From contig CANKXO010000008.1 of the NCBI GenBank assembly GCA_947487765.1, positions 62,001 to 126,000 of the forward strand: DNA of 64,000 nt, in the 5' to 3' direction. Origin of the DNA: an uncultured Pseudomonadales bacterium (GTDB lineage Bacteria > Pseudomonadota > Gammaproteobacteria > Pseudomonadales > Cellvibrionaceae). Under the pieces are notes generated by a model. That model saw only the letters and a program-made list of their open reading frames with translations. It ran no database searches and had not been told where the DNA came from. Below, piece after piece: positions 42,195 through 50,363 of this stretch (the stretch's first letter is position 1; every line of letters starts with the position of its first letter). The translations under genes were made by a program, and so were the position numbers.

Positions 42195-42641
42195 ATGAAA
42201 AAATTAGCATCAGTAGTAATCATCGCAACGGTAGCAACTATGGGTATGTCAGCTGTATACGCAGAAGGTAAAGTATCAGGACATATAGATACCAATGTAA
42301 GAACTCAGGATATTAATCAATCAAATACTCAAGGTAAGAAAAACAAAAATAAAATTAATGTGGGCAACATTTCAGGTAAAGCGAAAGTGTCTGGTCATAT
42401 GAGAACGAATGTTACTACTGGCAGCATTAATCAAAGAAATTCTGGTGGTAAGAAAAACACTAATGCACTTAATGTCGGTAACGTCGGTGGCGGTAGTAAT
42501 GGGTTTCTTGGCATTGGTGCAAAAGATGGGGGTAATGTTTCAGGCCATATGCATACTACGGTTAGAACGGGCGATATTTCACAGACTAATCGTGGCGGTA
42601 AGAAAAACAGCAACGAAGTTAACATCGGTAATGTTAAATAA
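42195..42641 (+). CDS. Secreted three-repeat curli-like subunit candidate
   Basis: Exported protein of 148 residues with a Sec signal peptide cleaved after VYA (about residue 23). The mature part has three 34-residue repeats at 26-59, 64-97 and 114-147, each with the pattern VSGH..T.V.T..I.Q.N..GKKN.N..N-GN followed by V or I; a Gly-rich linker separates repeats 2 and 3. Regularly spaced Asn, Gln and Gly with alternating hydrophobics resemble curlin-type amyloid repeats, although the GKKN core is unlike CsgA. A strong AGGATAGGAAA site and a strong terminator downstream fit a highly expressed structural subunit. A CsgG-like gene lies 0.5 kb downstream. Amyloid formation is inference. Confidence 0.75.
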   Translation: MKKLASVVIIATVATMGMSAVYAEGKVSGHIDTNVRTQDINQSNTQGKKNKNKINVGNISGKAKVSGHMRTNVTTGSINQRNSGGKKNTNALNVGNVGGGSNGFLGIGAKDGGNVSGHMHTTVRTGDISQTNRGGKKNSNEVNIGNVK

Positions 42642-42655
42642 CAACAATGCCAACG

Positions 42656-42688
42656 AGATAGCCGCCAGACTAGGTGGCTATCTTTTTT
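42656..42688 (+). terminator. Strong terminator after the repeat-protein gene
   Basis: AGATAGCC-GCC paired with GG-GGCTATCT and followed by a T run, 15 bases after the stop. It would make the first gene more abundant than the downstream export genes. Confidence 0.88.
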
Positions 42689-42795
42689 ATCAATGTATCC
42701 AGTTACATTACTAAATAGACACGGATTATCGAATTTTAAGTGTTTTCTAAAAGAGATTATTTAAAACTCAATAAATCAAATACAGAGTAATTCAC

Positions 42796-43107
42796 ATGAA
42801 AACGTTAATAGTTCTGATTTTTTTATCGATAGCATGCCAACCACTTTATGCCGCAGAAGAAGATATCTGGGGTAACGAAGCAGGTTTTATGAAAGATGAA
42901 TCTCAAGCAACCATATTGCGGCATATGGCAAGGCAGCGTGCATTACAAGCGAATATGACGGCTGAGCAGCGAGCACAAATGCGTAAGAATCAACAAGCCG
43001 GGTGTGGTGCTGTGAATATCGGAAATGTCACTGATACAAAAGGCGATGCAGAGGCTGTTGTGATTATTAAAGGTGATGTGATTAATGCCAATAATAATTG
43101 TAAATAA
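42796..43107 (+). CDS. Small secreted companion protein of the curli-like cluster
   Basis: Exported protein of 103 residues with a signal peptide ending at LYAAEE (about residue 20). A helical, Gln/Met/Arg-rich middle (TILRHMARQRALQ, MTAEQRAQMRKNQQ) is followed by a C-terminal segment CGAVNIGNV...VIIKGDVINANNNCK. The VNIGNV string also ends each repeat of the upstream protein, suggesting common ancestry or interaction. Two cysteines could form a disulfide enclosing this segment. I do not recognise a family; minor subunit, nucleator or chaperone are all possible. Confidence 0.65.
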   Translation: MKTLIVLIFLSIACQPLYAAEEDIWGNEAGFMKDESQATILRHMARQRALQANMTAEQRAQMRKNQQAGCGAVNIGNVTDTKGDAEAVVIIKGDVINANNNCK

Positions 43108-43143
43108 TCAGTATGTAGCGTGCGATAAGTGAAGGAAATAACG

Positions 43144-44691
43144 ATGAATTTATCAAAGATAGTAATTTTAGTGATAGCCCTATTGATGGTTGCGTGCGCG
43201 AATCAAAAAGCAGTGCGTAAAGAGATTGCTAAAATGGAAAAAGGGCCTTCTGAAGCGCCGAGAAGAATTATTACTAATTTTTCAGACGGCTTGCGCTGTA
43301 TGGATTCGATGCTAATCGAATACGGTATTCGTGATGTATCTATGTTGGTGGAAGATCTTTCGGATAAAACTTCAGTCGTTAAGGCCGGCACTAAGGATAT
43401 GCTGATCACCGCTGTATCGGCAATGACACGTCGCAGCCGTGCTGTTAAGTTAATTCCATTTGGTAATGATTCGGGTAATTTAATCGCCTTTCTCGGTAAT
43501 GCGGGCTCGGAAAGTGTCTACAATATTATTCCTCAATATGATATTCGAGGGTCTATTTCACAATTAGATAAAAGCGTTGTCAGCAAGCAGTCGGGAGCTT
43601 CGTTAGCAGGCGATAAATGGAGTTTAGGTGGATCTAAGAGTATTGCTGGATCAATCCTTGGTCTCGATTTGAGCGTGTTAACTACCGATGATTTATCAGT
43701 TATTCCCGGTGTAACCTCAAGTAATTCTGTCGTTCTTTTTAAGAGTGGTTCCGGAGCAGATGCGGATGCAACGATTAAAAAAACAGGTATTAGTTTTGAT
43801 TTTTCCGTCAAAAAAAGTGAAGCAACAATTCAGGCTCTGCGTAACTTAGTCGAACTTGCCAGTATAGAGTTGATTGGAAAGCTGGTAAAAATCCCTTACT
43901 GGCGTTGTTTGGGTATTCCTGAAACAACAGCGGATATTCAGCAGGAAATGGGCGACTGGTTTTATGCGATGAATGCTCATGGTGAATTGATCCCTTATAT
44001 TCGATCATTGCTGATTGCACGCAATTATTATCCTTCAGTCGTAACAGATGAATCCATCGCATTAAGAACTGCGCTGGACTCCTTTAAAAAATCAGCGGGT
44101 CTACCTCTGAGTCAACAAATAGATTTTACGCTTTTTTCGGCGTTACTAAATAGGCAGCAAACCGATACCAAGGCAACAGTGCCTACATTGATGAATACAG
44201 CTACTTCGACGGTCGTCTCTAAAACACCGGTACTCAATACATCAACAGTGGCTGTGCCGCAGGCTAAACCAATTACGTTAAATATCAATACACTTGATGG
44301 GAGGCGCTTTTTTAAGCCTGGCGAACCTATCTCATTGACTGCTCGATCCAGCGAATCGGCCTATATTTATTGTTATTTAACTGATGCAGATCAGCAAATA
44401 CAGCGTTTCTTTCCTAATAGGTTCCAGAAAGATAACTTTATACAGGCTGGAGCAGAAGTCGCGCTACCTGGAAAGATGCCGTTTGATATCGTCGCAAACG
44501 AAAAGGGTCAAACCGAATTCGTTAATTGCTTTGCCACACGTAAAGATTCATACAATGGGTTGCCAGAGTCGCTAAAAGTCTATGATTTCGAATCCATGGA
44601 TAACACTTCCATCAATGCTATTCGTAGTGCTTATCAAATGTCTGCGCAAGGTAATATTGGTGAAGCTAGGTTCGTTATCGGGTCTAAATAG
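43144..44691 (+). CDS. CsgG/HfaB-like secretion lipoprotein with peptidoglycan-binding-like and DUF4384 domains
   Basis: Lipoprotein of about 515 residues; the signal ends in VACAN with the lipid-carrying Cys near residue 19. Residues about 45-270 follow the CsgG pattern (curli secretion channel): an oligomer-forming segment, then YDIRGSISQLDKSV, and a C-terminal helix with ALRNLVELASIELIGKL. A segment near 300-350 (YYPSVVTDESIALRTALDSFKKSAG) resembles a PG_binding_1 repeat. The C-terminus (about 385-490) is DUF4384-like (FKPGEPISLTARSSESAYIYCYL, RFFPNRF). The GTG at 43129 is possible, but the ATG at 43144 has GGAAATAAC before it. It probably exports the small repeat proteins across the outer membrane. 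Confidence 0.78.
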   Translation: MNLSKIVILVIALLMVACANQKAVRKEIAKMEKGPSEAPRRIITNFSDGLRCMDSMLIEYGIRDVSMLVEDLSDKTSVVKAGTKDMLITAVSAMTRRSRAVKLIPFGNDSGNLIAFLGNAGSESVYNIIPQYDIRGSISQLDKSVVSKQSGASLAGDKWSLGGSKSIAGSILGLDLSVLTTDDLSVIPGVTSSNSVVLFKSGSGADADATIKKTGISFDFSVKKSEATIQALRNLVELASIELIGKLVKIPYWRCLGIPETTADIQQEMGDWFYAMNAHGELIPYIRSLLIARNYYPSVVTDESIALRTALDSFKKSAGLPLSQQIDFTLFSALLNRQQTDTKATVPTLMNTATSTVVSKTPVLNTSTVAVPQAKPITLNINTLDGRRFFKPGEPISLTARSSESAYIYCYLTDADQQIQRFFPNRFQKDNFIQAGAEVALPGKMPFDIVANEKGQTEFVNCFATRKDSYNGLPESLKVYDFESMDNTSINAIRSAYQMSAQGNIGEARFVIGSK

Positions 44692-44702
44692 AGGATTAAG
44701 AT

Positions 44703-45041
44703 ATGCTTTTTTTACAGCAGCTAACAAATAAACATACAGTGTTAATGCTCTTTTTGGGCTTGGTTTCGTCATCCAGTTATGGGCAAAACTATTTTGGCAC
44801 TAATGATAATAATGTGATTGGAGATGTAGACAATAAAAAGGTTGCTGCATTGCAAGGTAAGTATCATTTGAAGTGTTGGCAGCAAGGAGAATTATTATTT
44901 GAAGAAACAGGGCTGGATCTTAATGTAAACCGAATAGGTACGGATTTAAATTCGGTCTCTTTTGTTAAGGGTAAGGATGATAAAACAGGCATTTATTTAT
45001 TAACGTTAGGGTCTTCAACCTGTTTATATAAAAAAATGTAG
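44703..45041 (+). CDS. Small secreted protein of unknown function in the curli-like cluster
   Basis: Exported protein of 112 residues with a signal peptide ending near SSYGQ (about residue 28). The mature part is beta-rich with two cysteines (LKCWQQGELLFEE and GSSTCLYKK) that may form a disulfide. No family is recognised. It lies 11 bases after the CsgG-like gene and 12 bases before the OmpA-family gene, so it belongs to the same operon. By position it could be an accessory comparable to CsgE or CsgF, but no sequence likeness was visible. Confidence 0.6.
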   Translation: MLFLQQLTNKHTVLMLFLGLVSSSSYGQNYFGTNDNNVIGDVDNKKVAALQGKYHLKCWQQGELLFEETGLDLNVNRIGTDLNSVSFVKGKDDKTGIYLLTLGSSTCLYKKM

Positions 45042-45074
45042 GTGACAAATTAAATGATTTCTGAGGGTAAGGTG

Positions 45075-45635
45075 ATGAAAGTGCAATACTTGAATATATT
45101 TCTAAAACTGGCATTTATTATAGTGCTTATTTTTATGGCTTCGTATGTGTTTCCTGAATCAGTACACTTAGGTAAATCTGAGGTGAGTAAGGAAGAAGTC
45201 ATTCAGCTATTGGCGCCACGAGATGAATTTGCGGCAGTTAAAACCCGAGGTATACGGCTTCATGGGCAAGAGGATCGCTCGATTGAAATGCCTACAGAGC
45301 GTGCATTATCGATGGAAATATATTTTGAGTTTAATTCTGCGAATTTAACTCAAAAAGCAAAGAGCCAGTTAGTGCCTGTAGGCGAGGCTTTACGCTCTAA
45401 TGAATTGTCGGGTTTGCAATTTACACTCGAAGGGCATACTGATGCTGTTGGCAATAGTATCTATAATATGGAGTTGTCAAAACGGCGAGCATTATCGGTT
45501 AAACAATTTTTTGTTACTCAGTTTCAGGTGTCTGACAATCGAATACAGGCTTTGGGTAAAGGGGAAACTGAATTGCTGAATGCAATAGATCCAGGAAATG
45601 GGGTAAATCGTCGTGTCAAGATTATTGCGCAGTAA
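45075..45635 (+). CDS. OmpA-family peptidoglycan-binding protein
   Basis: Envelope protein of about 186 residues. An N-terminal hydrophobic segment (about 6-25) anchors or exports it. The C-terminal OmpA domain (about 82-186) has IYFEFNSANLT, LEGHTDAVGNSIYNMELSKRRA and VNRRVKI, which bind peptidoglycan. There is no barrel, so it resembles a short anchored OmpA-C protein that could fasten the export machine to the wall. The frame opens at 45054, but the ATG at 45075 has an AAGGTG site. The next gene overlaps its end by 23 bases. Confidence 0.85.
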   Translation: MKVQYLNIFLKLAFIIVLIFMASYVFPESVHLGKSEVSKEEVIQLLAPRDEFAAVKTRGIRLHGQEDRSIEMPTERALSMEIYFEFNSANLTQKAKSQLVPVGEALRSNELSGLQFTLEGHTDAVGNSIYNMELSKRRALSVKQFFVTQFQVSDNRIQALGKGETELLNAIDPGNGVNRRVKIIAQ

Positions 45636-46366
45636 GTTTTATTGTCCGTATTGTATTTTTTTGGGATTGCTGATGGCTTTAACAGCAAATAATTCAATAG
45701 CAGAGGCGTCGTATCAAAATATTGATGAAAATGGCAATGTCACTCAAGTGAACATTAATATCGATAGTCAAAAAAATAGCTATTCGATAAACAATTTGCC
45801 AGATGAACCAGTTAAGTTATATAAGATAAGTGTCGGTACTTTTGAAAAACTGACTCTCGATGTCTCCGCTACAGTCATTTACAAAAAAAGGTTCACCGTC
45901 TGTCAAAATAACATCTCAGCCTCATGTCTTCAAAAATGTTAAAGTTAAAGAAGAAAATGGCGTATTGAGTATTATTTCCGAGAGCTATTCAACCAATAAG
46001 CCAGTTATTATTGAGCTTAGTAGTTTTAAATTACATCAAGCCGGTGTTTCCGGTACTGCTGAATTGAGGTTGAATCATATTGATTCTCCTTCTTTTAATC
46101 TTGATGTGAAAGATTCATCTAGCGTATCAGCTCAAGGAAAAGTGAATAATTGCTACATAACTTCACAAGGCTCGACGGATATCGATTTATCGAATTTACA
46201 TTGCAAGGCACTGAATATAGAAACCGAAGGTAGTGCTGATGTACAGGTTTATGTCACTAAGAATATTAGAGGTCGCTTAGAAGGTGCGATGGATTTGCAT
46301 ATTGCTGGTGATCCAGTAGAGCGAATGATAGAAACAATAGGGGCTGTTGATGTGATGTATAAATAA
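45613..46366 (+). pseudogene. DUF2807-type secreted protein split by a frameshift at an A7 tract
   Basis: Two overlapping frames together make one protein. The first (45613-45942) begins with GTG, has a signal peptide ending near SIAEA and runs into VGTFEKLTLDVSATVIYKK. The second frame continues from GSPSVKITSQPHVFKNVKVKEENG to 46366, giving the beta-helical DUF2807 pattern (LDVKDSSSVSAQG, TSQGSTDIDLSN, ETEGSADVQVYV). The switch maps to the seven-A run at 45883-45889: removing one A joins the frames. This may be a sequencing error, a true pseudogene or a slippage/phase-variable site. An intact product would be about 250 residues, secreted, beta-rich, and part of the curli-like cluster. Confidence 0.75.
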
Positions 46367-46538
46367 CAGGCTACGGTATCACTACTTTTAGGTATATAAG
46401 CTGAAGACTATTTGTGTCACTGTTTATCATGAATTGACCTGATATTTGTATGAAAATTTATTATTTAGATTGGAATAATTTTTCATATTTTTCAGGTTTT
46501 TTTATGTATTGCATTTAACTGAAATAGGGAGATATTTA

Positions 46539-47906
46539 ATGAAGAATGTACATGTAGGTAATTTAGGTTTTATATATTTATTTATAGCTTTTTTTCTCTT
46601 TCCTAGCATCGTTACCGCTCAAACTTATACTGAAGACGAAGCCTATGAAAAAATGACAGGAGATTTTAATGGAGATGGAATTACGGATTTGATATGGATG
46701 CACTCTGGTGGAGAAGGTTTGTATGCCTATACGGCATTAGGACGTGGTGATGGCAGTTTTGATCCTGCTTCAGGGGGGCAATTGAGTAATTCGCCGGTAT
46801 TAAGATCTTCTAGATACGGCATGTTCAAAAAATTACTAGGAGATTTTAATGGTGATGGTTATACAGATTTATCCTGGGTTCATTCTAGTGGGCAAGGGCT
46901 ATATGTTTACACATCCACAGCGCGTGGTGACGGGAGCTTTAATTCTGCAGTAGGTAGCGCGTTAAGTTATTTAAATTTTGGTAGTAATGGTACTGTCTAT
47001 ACACCCACAGGTTATGAAGTTTACGATAAGGTAACAGGTGATTTCAATGGCGATGGAATGACAGATTTAGCGTGGATGTATTTTGCTCAAGATGGTGCAC
47101 GTGCGTATACGGCACTCGCACGTGGTGATGGAGGTTTTCACCCAGCATCAGGGAGGCAATTAAGTACAATTGATTATTTCCCTCACGGCTATCTTGGAAG
47201 TTATGCTGGTGATTTAAATGAAGATAGTATTACTGACTTAGTTTGGCTAGCGTATGGAGGTTATGACAGTATGGTCGCATTTTCTGCTATAGCTAAAGGA
47301 AACGCTGATGGAGAGTTTCACTCAGTGGCAAGAATAGAAGAACCTTATTTTCTTGCGGCAGGATATACACAATACCCAACCTCTTATTATAAACCGATGA
47401 TAGCGGATTTTAATGGTGATAATATTCTTGATTTCGCTTGGTCCCATTCGGGTAGTGAAGGAATTTTTACCACAGCTTCATTGGGGCATGGTGATGGAAG
47501 ATACGTAACGCTAGCAACAGCTGGACAGCAATTGAGTAACTTAAACTTCGGCCAGGATAATGCTTATGCTGATATATGTGGGGATTTTAATGGTGATGGT
47601 ATTATTGATCTAGCATGGGTGTACTCTGGCCAATCAGGATTATATGCCTATACCGCATTAGGCCATGGTGATGGCACGTTCATTCAAGCTGTGGGCGGTT
47701 CTCTTTTATATGGGAATTTTGGTGACTATAAAGATTATACTAAATTGGCAAAGGATTTAAATGGTGATGGTATTGCGGATTTGGTATGGATGCATGCTGG
47801 AGACAATGGATTGTATGCTTATACTTCTCTGGGGTTAGGCAATGGTAATTTTAGTAGTGCATCAGGTGGTCAATTACTTGATTCTATTGTTATTGCTGAG
47901 CAGTAG
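46539..47906 (+). CDS. Secreted VCBS/FG-GAP repeat protein
   Basis: Exported protein of about 455 residues with a signal peptide ending near VTAQ. Seven repeats carry a calcium-binding loop of the DFNGDGITDL type (one is DLNEDSITDL), each followed by a W-M/V-xS-G...AYTALGRGDG segment, giving a beta-propeller of the integrin-alpha/FG-GAP type. No lectin, protease or anchor domain is attached. The frame opens upstream at a TTG, but the ATG at 46539 has GGGAGA before it. It lies between the curli-like cluster and the sigma-like gene and may be an extracellular adhesin or carbohydrate-binding protein. Confidence 0.88.
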   Translation: MKNVHVGNLGFIYLFIAFFLFPSIVTAQTYTEDEAYEKMTGDFNGDGITDLIWMHSGGEGLYAYTALGRGDGSFDPASGGQLSNSPVLRSSRYGMFKKLLGDFNGDGYTDLSWVHSSGQGLYVYTSTARGDGSFNSAVGSALSYLNFGSNGTVYTPTGYEVYDKVTGDFNGDGMTDLAWMYFAQDGARAYTALARGDGGFHPASGRQLSTIDYFPHGYLGSYAGDLNEDSITDLVWLAYGGYDSMVAFSAIAKGNADGEFHSVARIEEPYFLAAGYTQYPTSYYKPMIADFNGDNILDFAWSHSGSEGIFTTASLGHGDGRYVTLATAGQQLSNLNFGQDNAYADICGDFNGDGIIDLAWVYSGQSGLYAYTALGHGDGTFIQAVGGSLLYGNFGDYKDYTKLAKDLNGDGIADLVWMHAGDNGLYAYTSLGLGNGNFSSASGGQLLDSIVIAEQ

Positions 47907-48132
47907 AGCCTAGTAGTTAATGTTAACGGGTTTATTTTAAAAGTGTATAGGCCCGTTAATCATTAAAGAATATTTTTACTATATTTTATATTTTTTAAAG
48001 GTAACTACTTCTAGGGATCACTAATCTTGGGGATATTAACGACAAACCCTTTTATGAGACTATAACTTTAACGATCAAAATGAAGTGCAGAGGTATTTGA
48101 TCATTAGATAATATGTTCTCTAGGGTATTACT

Positions 48133-49020
48133 ATGGATAGTGAGTTAAACCATAAGCCAGTATGGAAAGACTTGGTGTTTGATAAGCAGTTTTTATCGAA
48201 AGTCGACCAATTAACCTTAAAGCGATTTGGCAATGTCGCTATTGCTGAAGAGTGTTCAACCTATGTCATCGAAACATTATCGAAAGATAATTGGGAACGA
48301 TGTGAAAAATACCAAGGCCTTTCTAAGCCAACAACCTTTCTTTACAGTATTTTAGTCAATATTATTGAAGAATTTTCACGCAAAAAATATGGTCGACCTC
48401 GCCCTCCTGTGTGGTTAAAGAATCAAGGTGATCTATGGGTGTCTTTATGGCGATCACTTTGCTTGGAAAGGCAGTTAATTCCTTCTATCATTGATCGTTA
48501 CTCAGCTAAAGGCATTGATAAAGAATTGATAACTCAGGCAATTACGGTGATTAAAGCTAAAATCCCTAATTGCGGTCACGATACCGTTAACCCTTTCTCT
48601 TCTGAATGTACGGAAGATTTCGAGTCAATTGCAGGGACAGATGATTTGTCGCCTTCCAGTGAATGTTTTTTATTCGAACAACACGCTGGCACATTATTCC
48701 ATTCTATGTTGCAGTCGATATTAGCTGATGAAGCTGATATTCAACATTTGTCAGATGTTGCTCAAAAGCCACATAAATTATCTGAAGACCAAAAAGCTAA
48801 ATTGATAGCAGTTCGTGAATCACTTAAATTAACGGATCAAGAAAAAATATTAATTCGTATGGTGTATGTTGATGGTATTTCTAAAAGCAAAGCTGCTCGA
48901 GTATTGAATATACCCTCTCATCAGGGGGGGAAAATTGTCAATTCGATACTCAGCCGTATTCGAGAGGTGTTTGAGCACTCAAATTTGGACATCGATTCTT
49001 TATACCATTCTTTAGTTTAG
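48133..49020 (+). CDS. Sigma-70-like regulator (ECF-type, divergent)
   Basis: Protein of 295 residues. The N-terminal part (about 20-90: FGNVAIAEECSTYVIETLS, then TFLYSILVNIIEEFSRKKYG) resembles sigma region 2. The C-terminal part (about 230-285: LKLTDQEKILIRMVYVDGISKSKAARVLNIP, then ILSRIREVFE) resembles region 4 with its helix-turn-helix. The middle is longer than in typical ECF sigma factors. The next gene is an anti-sigma-like membrane protein, which supports a sigma/anti-sigma pair. It could drive the Slam-like/FecR/CHAT operon downstream. Confidence 0.68.
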   Translation: MDSELNHKPVWKDLVFDKQFLSKVDQLTLKRFGNVAIAEECSTYVIETLSKDNWERCEKYQGLSKPTTFLYSILVNIIEEFSRKKYGRPRPPVWLKNQGDLWVSLWRSLCLERQLIPSIIDRYSAKGIDKELITQAITVIKAKIPNCGHDTVNPFSSECTEDFESIAGTDDLSPSSECFLFEQHAGTLFHSMLQSILADEADIQHLSDVAQKPHKLSEDQKAKLIAVRESLKLTDQEKILIRMVYVDGISKSKAARVLNIPSHQGGKIVNSILSRIREVFEHSNLDIDSLYHSLV

Positions 49021-49296
49021 TTTTTTAAAAATTGTCCATCTAATATTAATAGTATCTTTCTAAGTAATTGATAATGATGATTTTTATGCCAATTCCTTTA
49101 ATTTACTGATAATTGTGGAAATAAACAGGCTATTGAAAATACAAAGTATTGATGATTTTATCGTTATCAGTTATTTTCTAGAGATACAAAGGTGCGGGTA
49201 CCTAATAAAGCGCTTATGTAAGACATGATTCATGTAATCCTGGCTTATATAAAACGATAGGTGCTTTATTCTAATCCTCATTTACAGAACTGTAGT

Positions 49297-50181
49297 ATGC
49301 GAGATAAAAATACAGAGGCAATGGTGAGCGTTGTTCTTGAGTTGACAAAAGATTCCGATAATATTGTTGGAGCGCCAGTAACTGAAGAAGAGCTAGCCGC
49401 TTATATCGAGGACGGCTTGGATCCAGTTAGGCGGGCACAAGTCTCTTCCTATATTGCTAATGATCAAAGTGTTTATAGTCGGTGGATTAGGCTAGTAGAA
49501 GATGCAGAAGATTTTATATCTAATACTGATCATTCAGTAGTACCTCAGCCTACTTCAACTATTTTTTCTACATTTACTGAAGCATTTAATCGTTTCAGTA
49601 CACGTTGGCTACTTATTCCTAGCGGTGCCGTTGGTGCTGTTGCAGTAGCCGTCATGGCTTTCTATCTTTTTCAGCCCGCTAATCAACTTGATGAGCTATA
49701 TTCTGATTTTGGGCCATCCTCCATTAATTCATCACTAGCACTTCCAACTCGTTCATTTAATCCTCTTGAAGAAGCATTACCTCCGACAAGCGAAGGAATT
49801 GTTTTGGATGAAGGTGTTAATCAAGGTCTTATTAGCCTTGATGTTTATGAAAAAAACTATGTCAATAGCCATAAGAATGAGTTGGTAGAGGCGAAGAGAG
49901 ATTTAGGAAACGAAAACTGGAAAGTTTACTTAAATTTAGGGCGTTGGGCGGTTTTAAGTCATTATCACTGCTTGCAAAAGACACCAACTTATATGGATAG
50001 AGCGACTCCTGCTTTAATGGATTCCATTAACCAATTGTCAAACATAGATACAGATTATGCCCGTGATTTGGAAAAAGAGTTACGTAGTAATATGACTAAA
50101 GAAAATCCTTTATCTACCAGTGTGTGCAGTAATGCATTTATGCTTTTAGAAAAGGCAGCAGATGAATCGGTTAAATACTAA
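49297..50181 (+). CDS. Anti-sigma-like single-pass membrane protein
   Basis: Protein of about 294 residues. The cytoplasmic N-terminus (EEELAAYIEDGLDPVRRAQVSSYIAND) has the small helical pattern of anti-sigma factors, without the HxxxCxxC zinc motif. One transmembrane helix (LLIPSGAVGAVAVAVMAFYLF) is followed by a periplasmic domain of about 170 residues with one repeated helical segment and two cysteines. The start is uncertain: a GTG at 49261 and ATGs at 49297 and 49321 are all possible, and the last has GAGG close by. It follows the sigma-like gene by about 280 bases. Confidence 0.62.
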   Translation: MRDKNTEAMVSVVLELTKDSDNIVGAPVTEEELAAYIEDGLDPVRRAQVSSYIANDQSVYSRWIRLVEDAEDFISNTDHSVVPQPTSTIFSTFTEAFNRFSTRWLLIPSGAVGAVAVAVMAFYLFQPANQLDELYSDFGPSSINSSLALPTRSFNPLEEALPPTSEGIVLDEGVNQGLISLDVYEKNYVNSHKNELVEAKRDLGNENWKVYLNLGRWAVLSHYHCLQKTPTYMDRATPALMDSINQLSNIDTDYARDLEKELRSNMTKENPLSTSVCSNAFMLLEKAADESVKY

Positions 50182-50363
50182 CGAGAAAAATCATCGCATT
50201 TACCATGCTCCCCACCTTACTATTTTAATAATAAATAAAATTATTCCAATTTAATAATATTTCCGTTCAATAACTCGATGCTGTCCCTCTAACTTAGATA
50301 GTGAATTCATTCTATCTAAAAATATCAGCGCACTAACAGATGCTGTGAAAGGGAGAGATAAAC

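Noticed and set aside
42409-42714. 101-residue frame overlapping the three-repeat protein
   Set aside because: It is the +1 reading of the same repeats; the signal-peptide frame with the strong ribosome site explains the region.
47924-47959. Terminator after the FG-GAP gene
   Set aside because: TTAACGGG and CCCGTTAA form a stem with a 20-base loop, but no T run follows directly, so it was not called.
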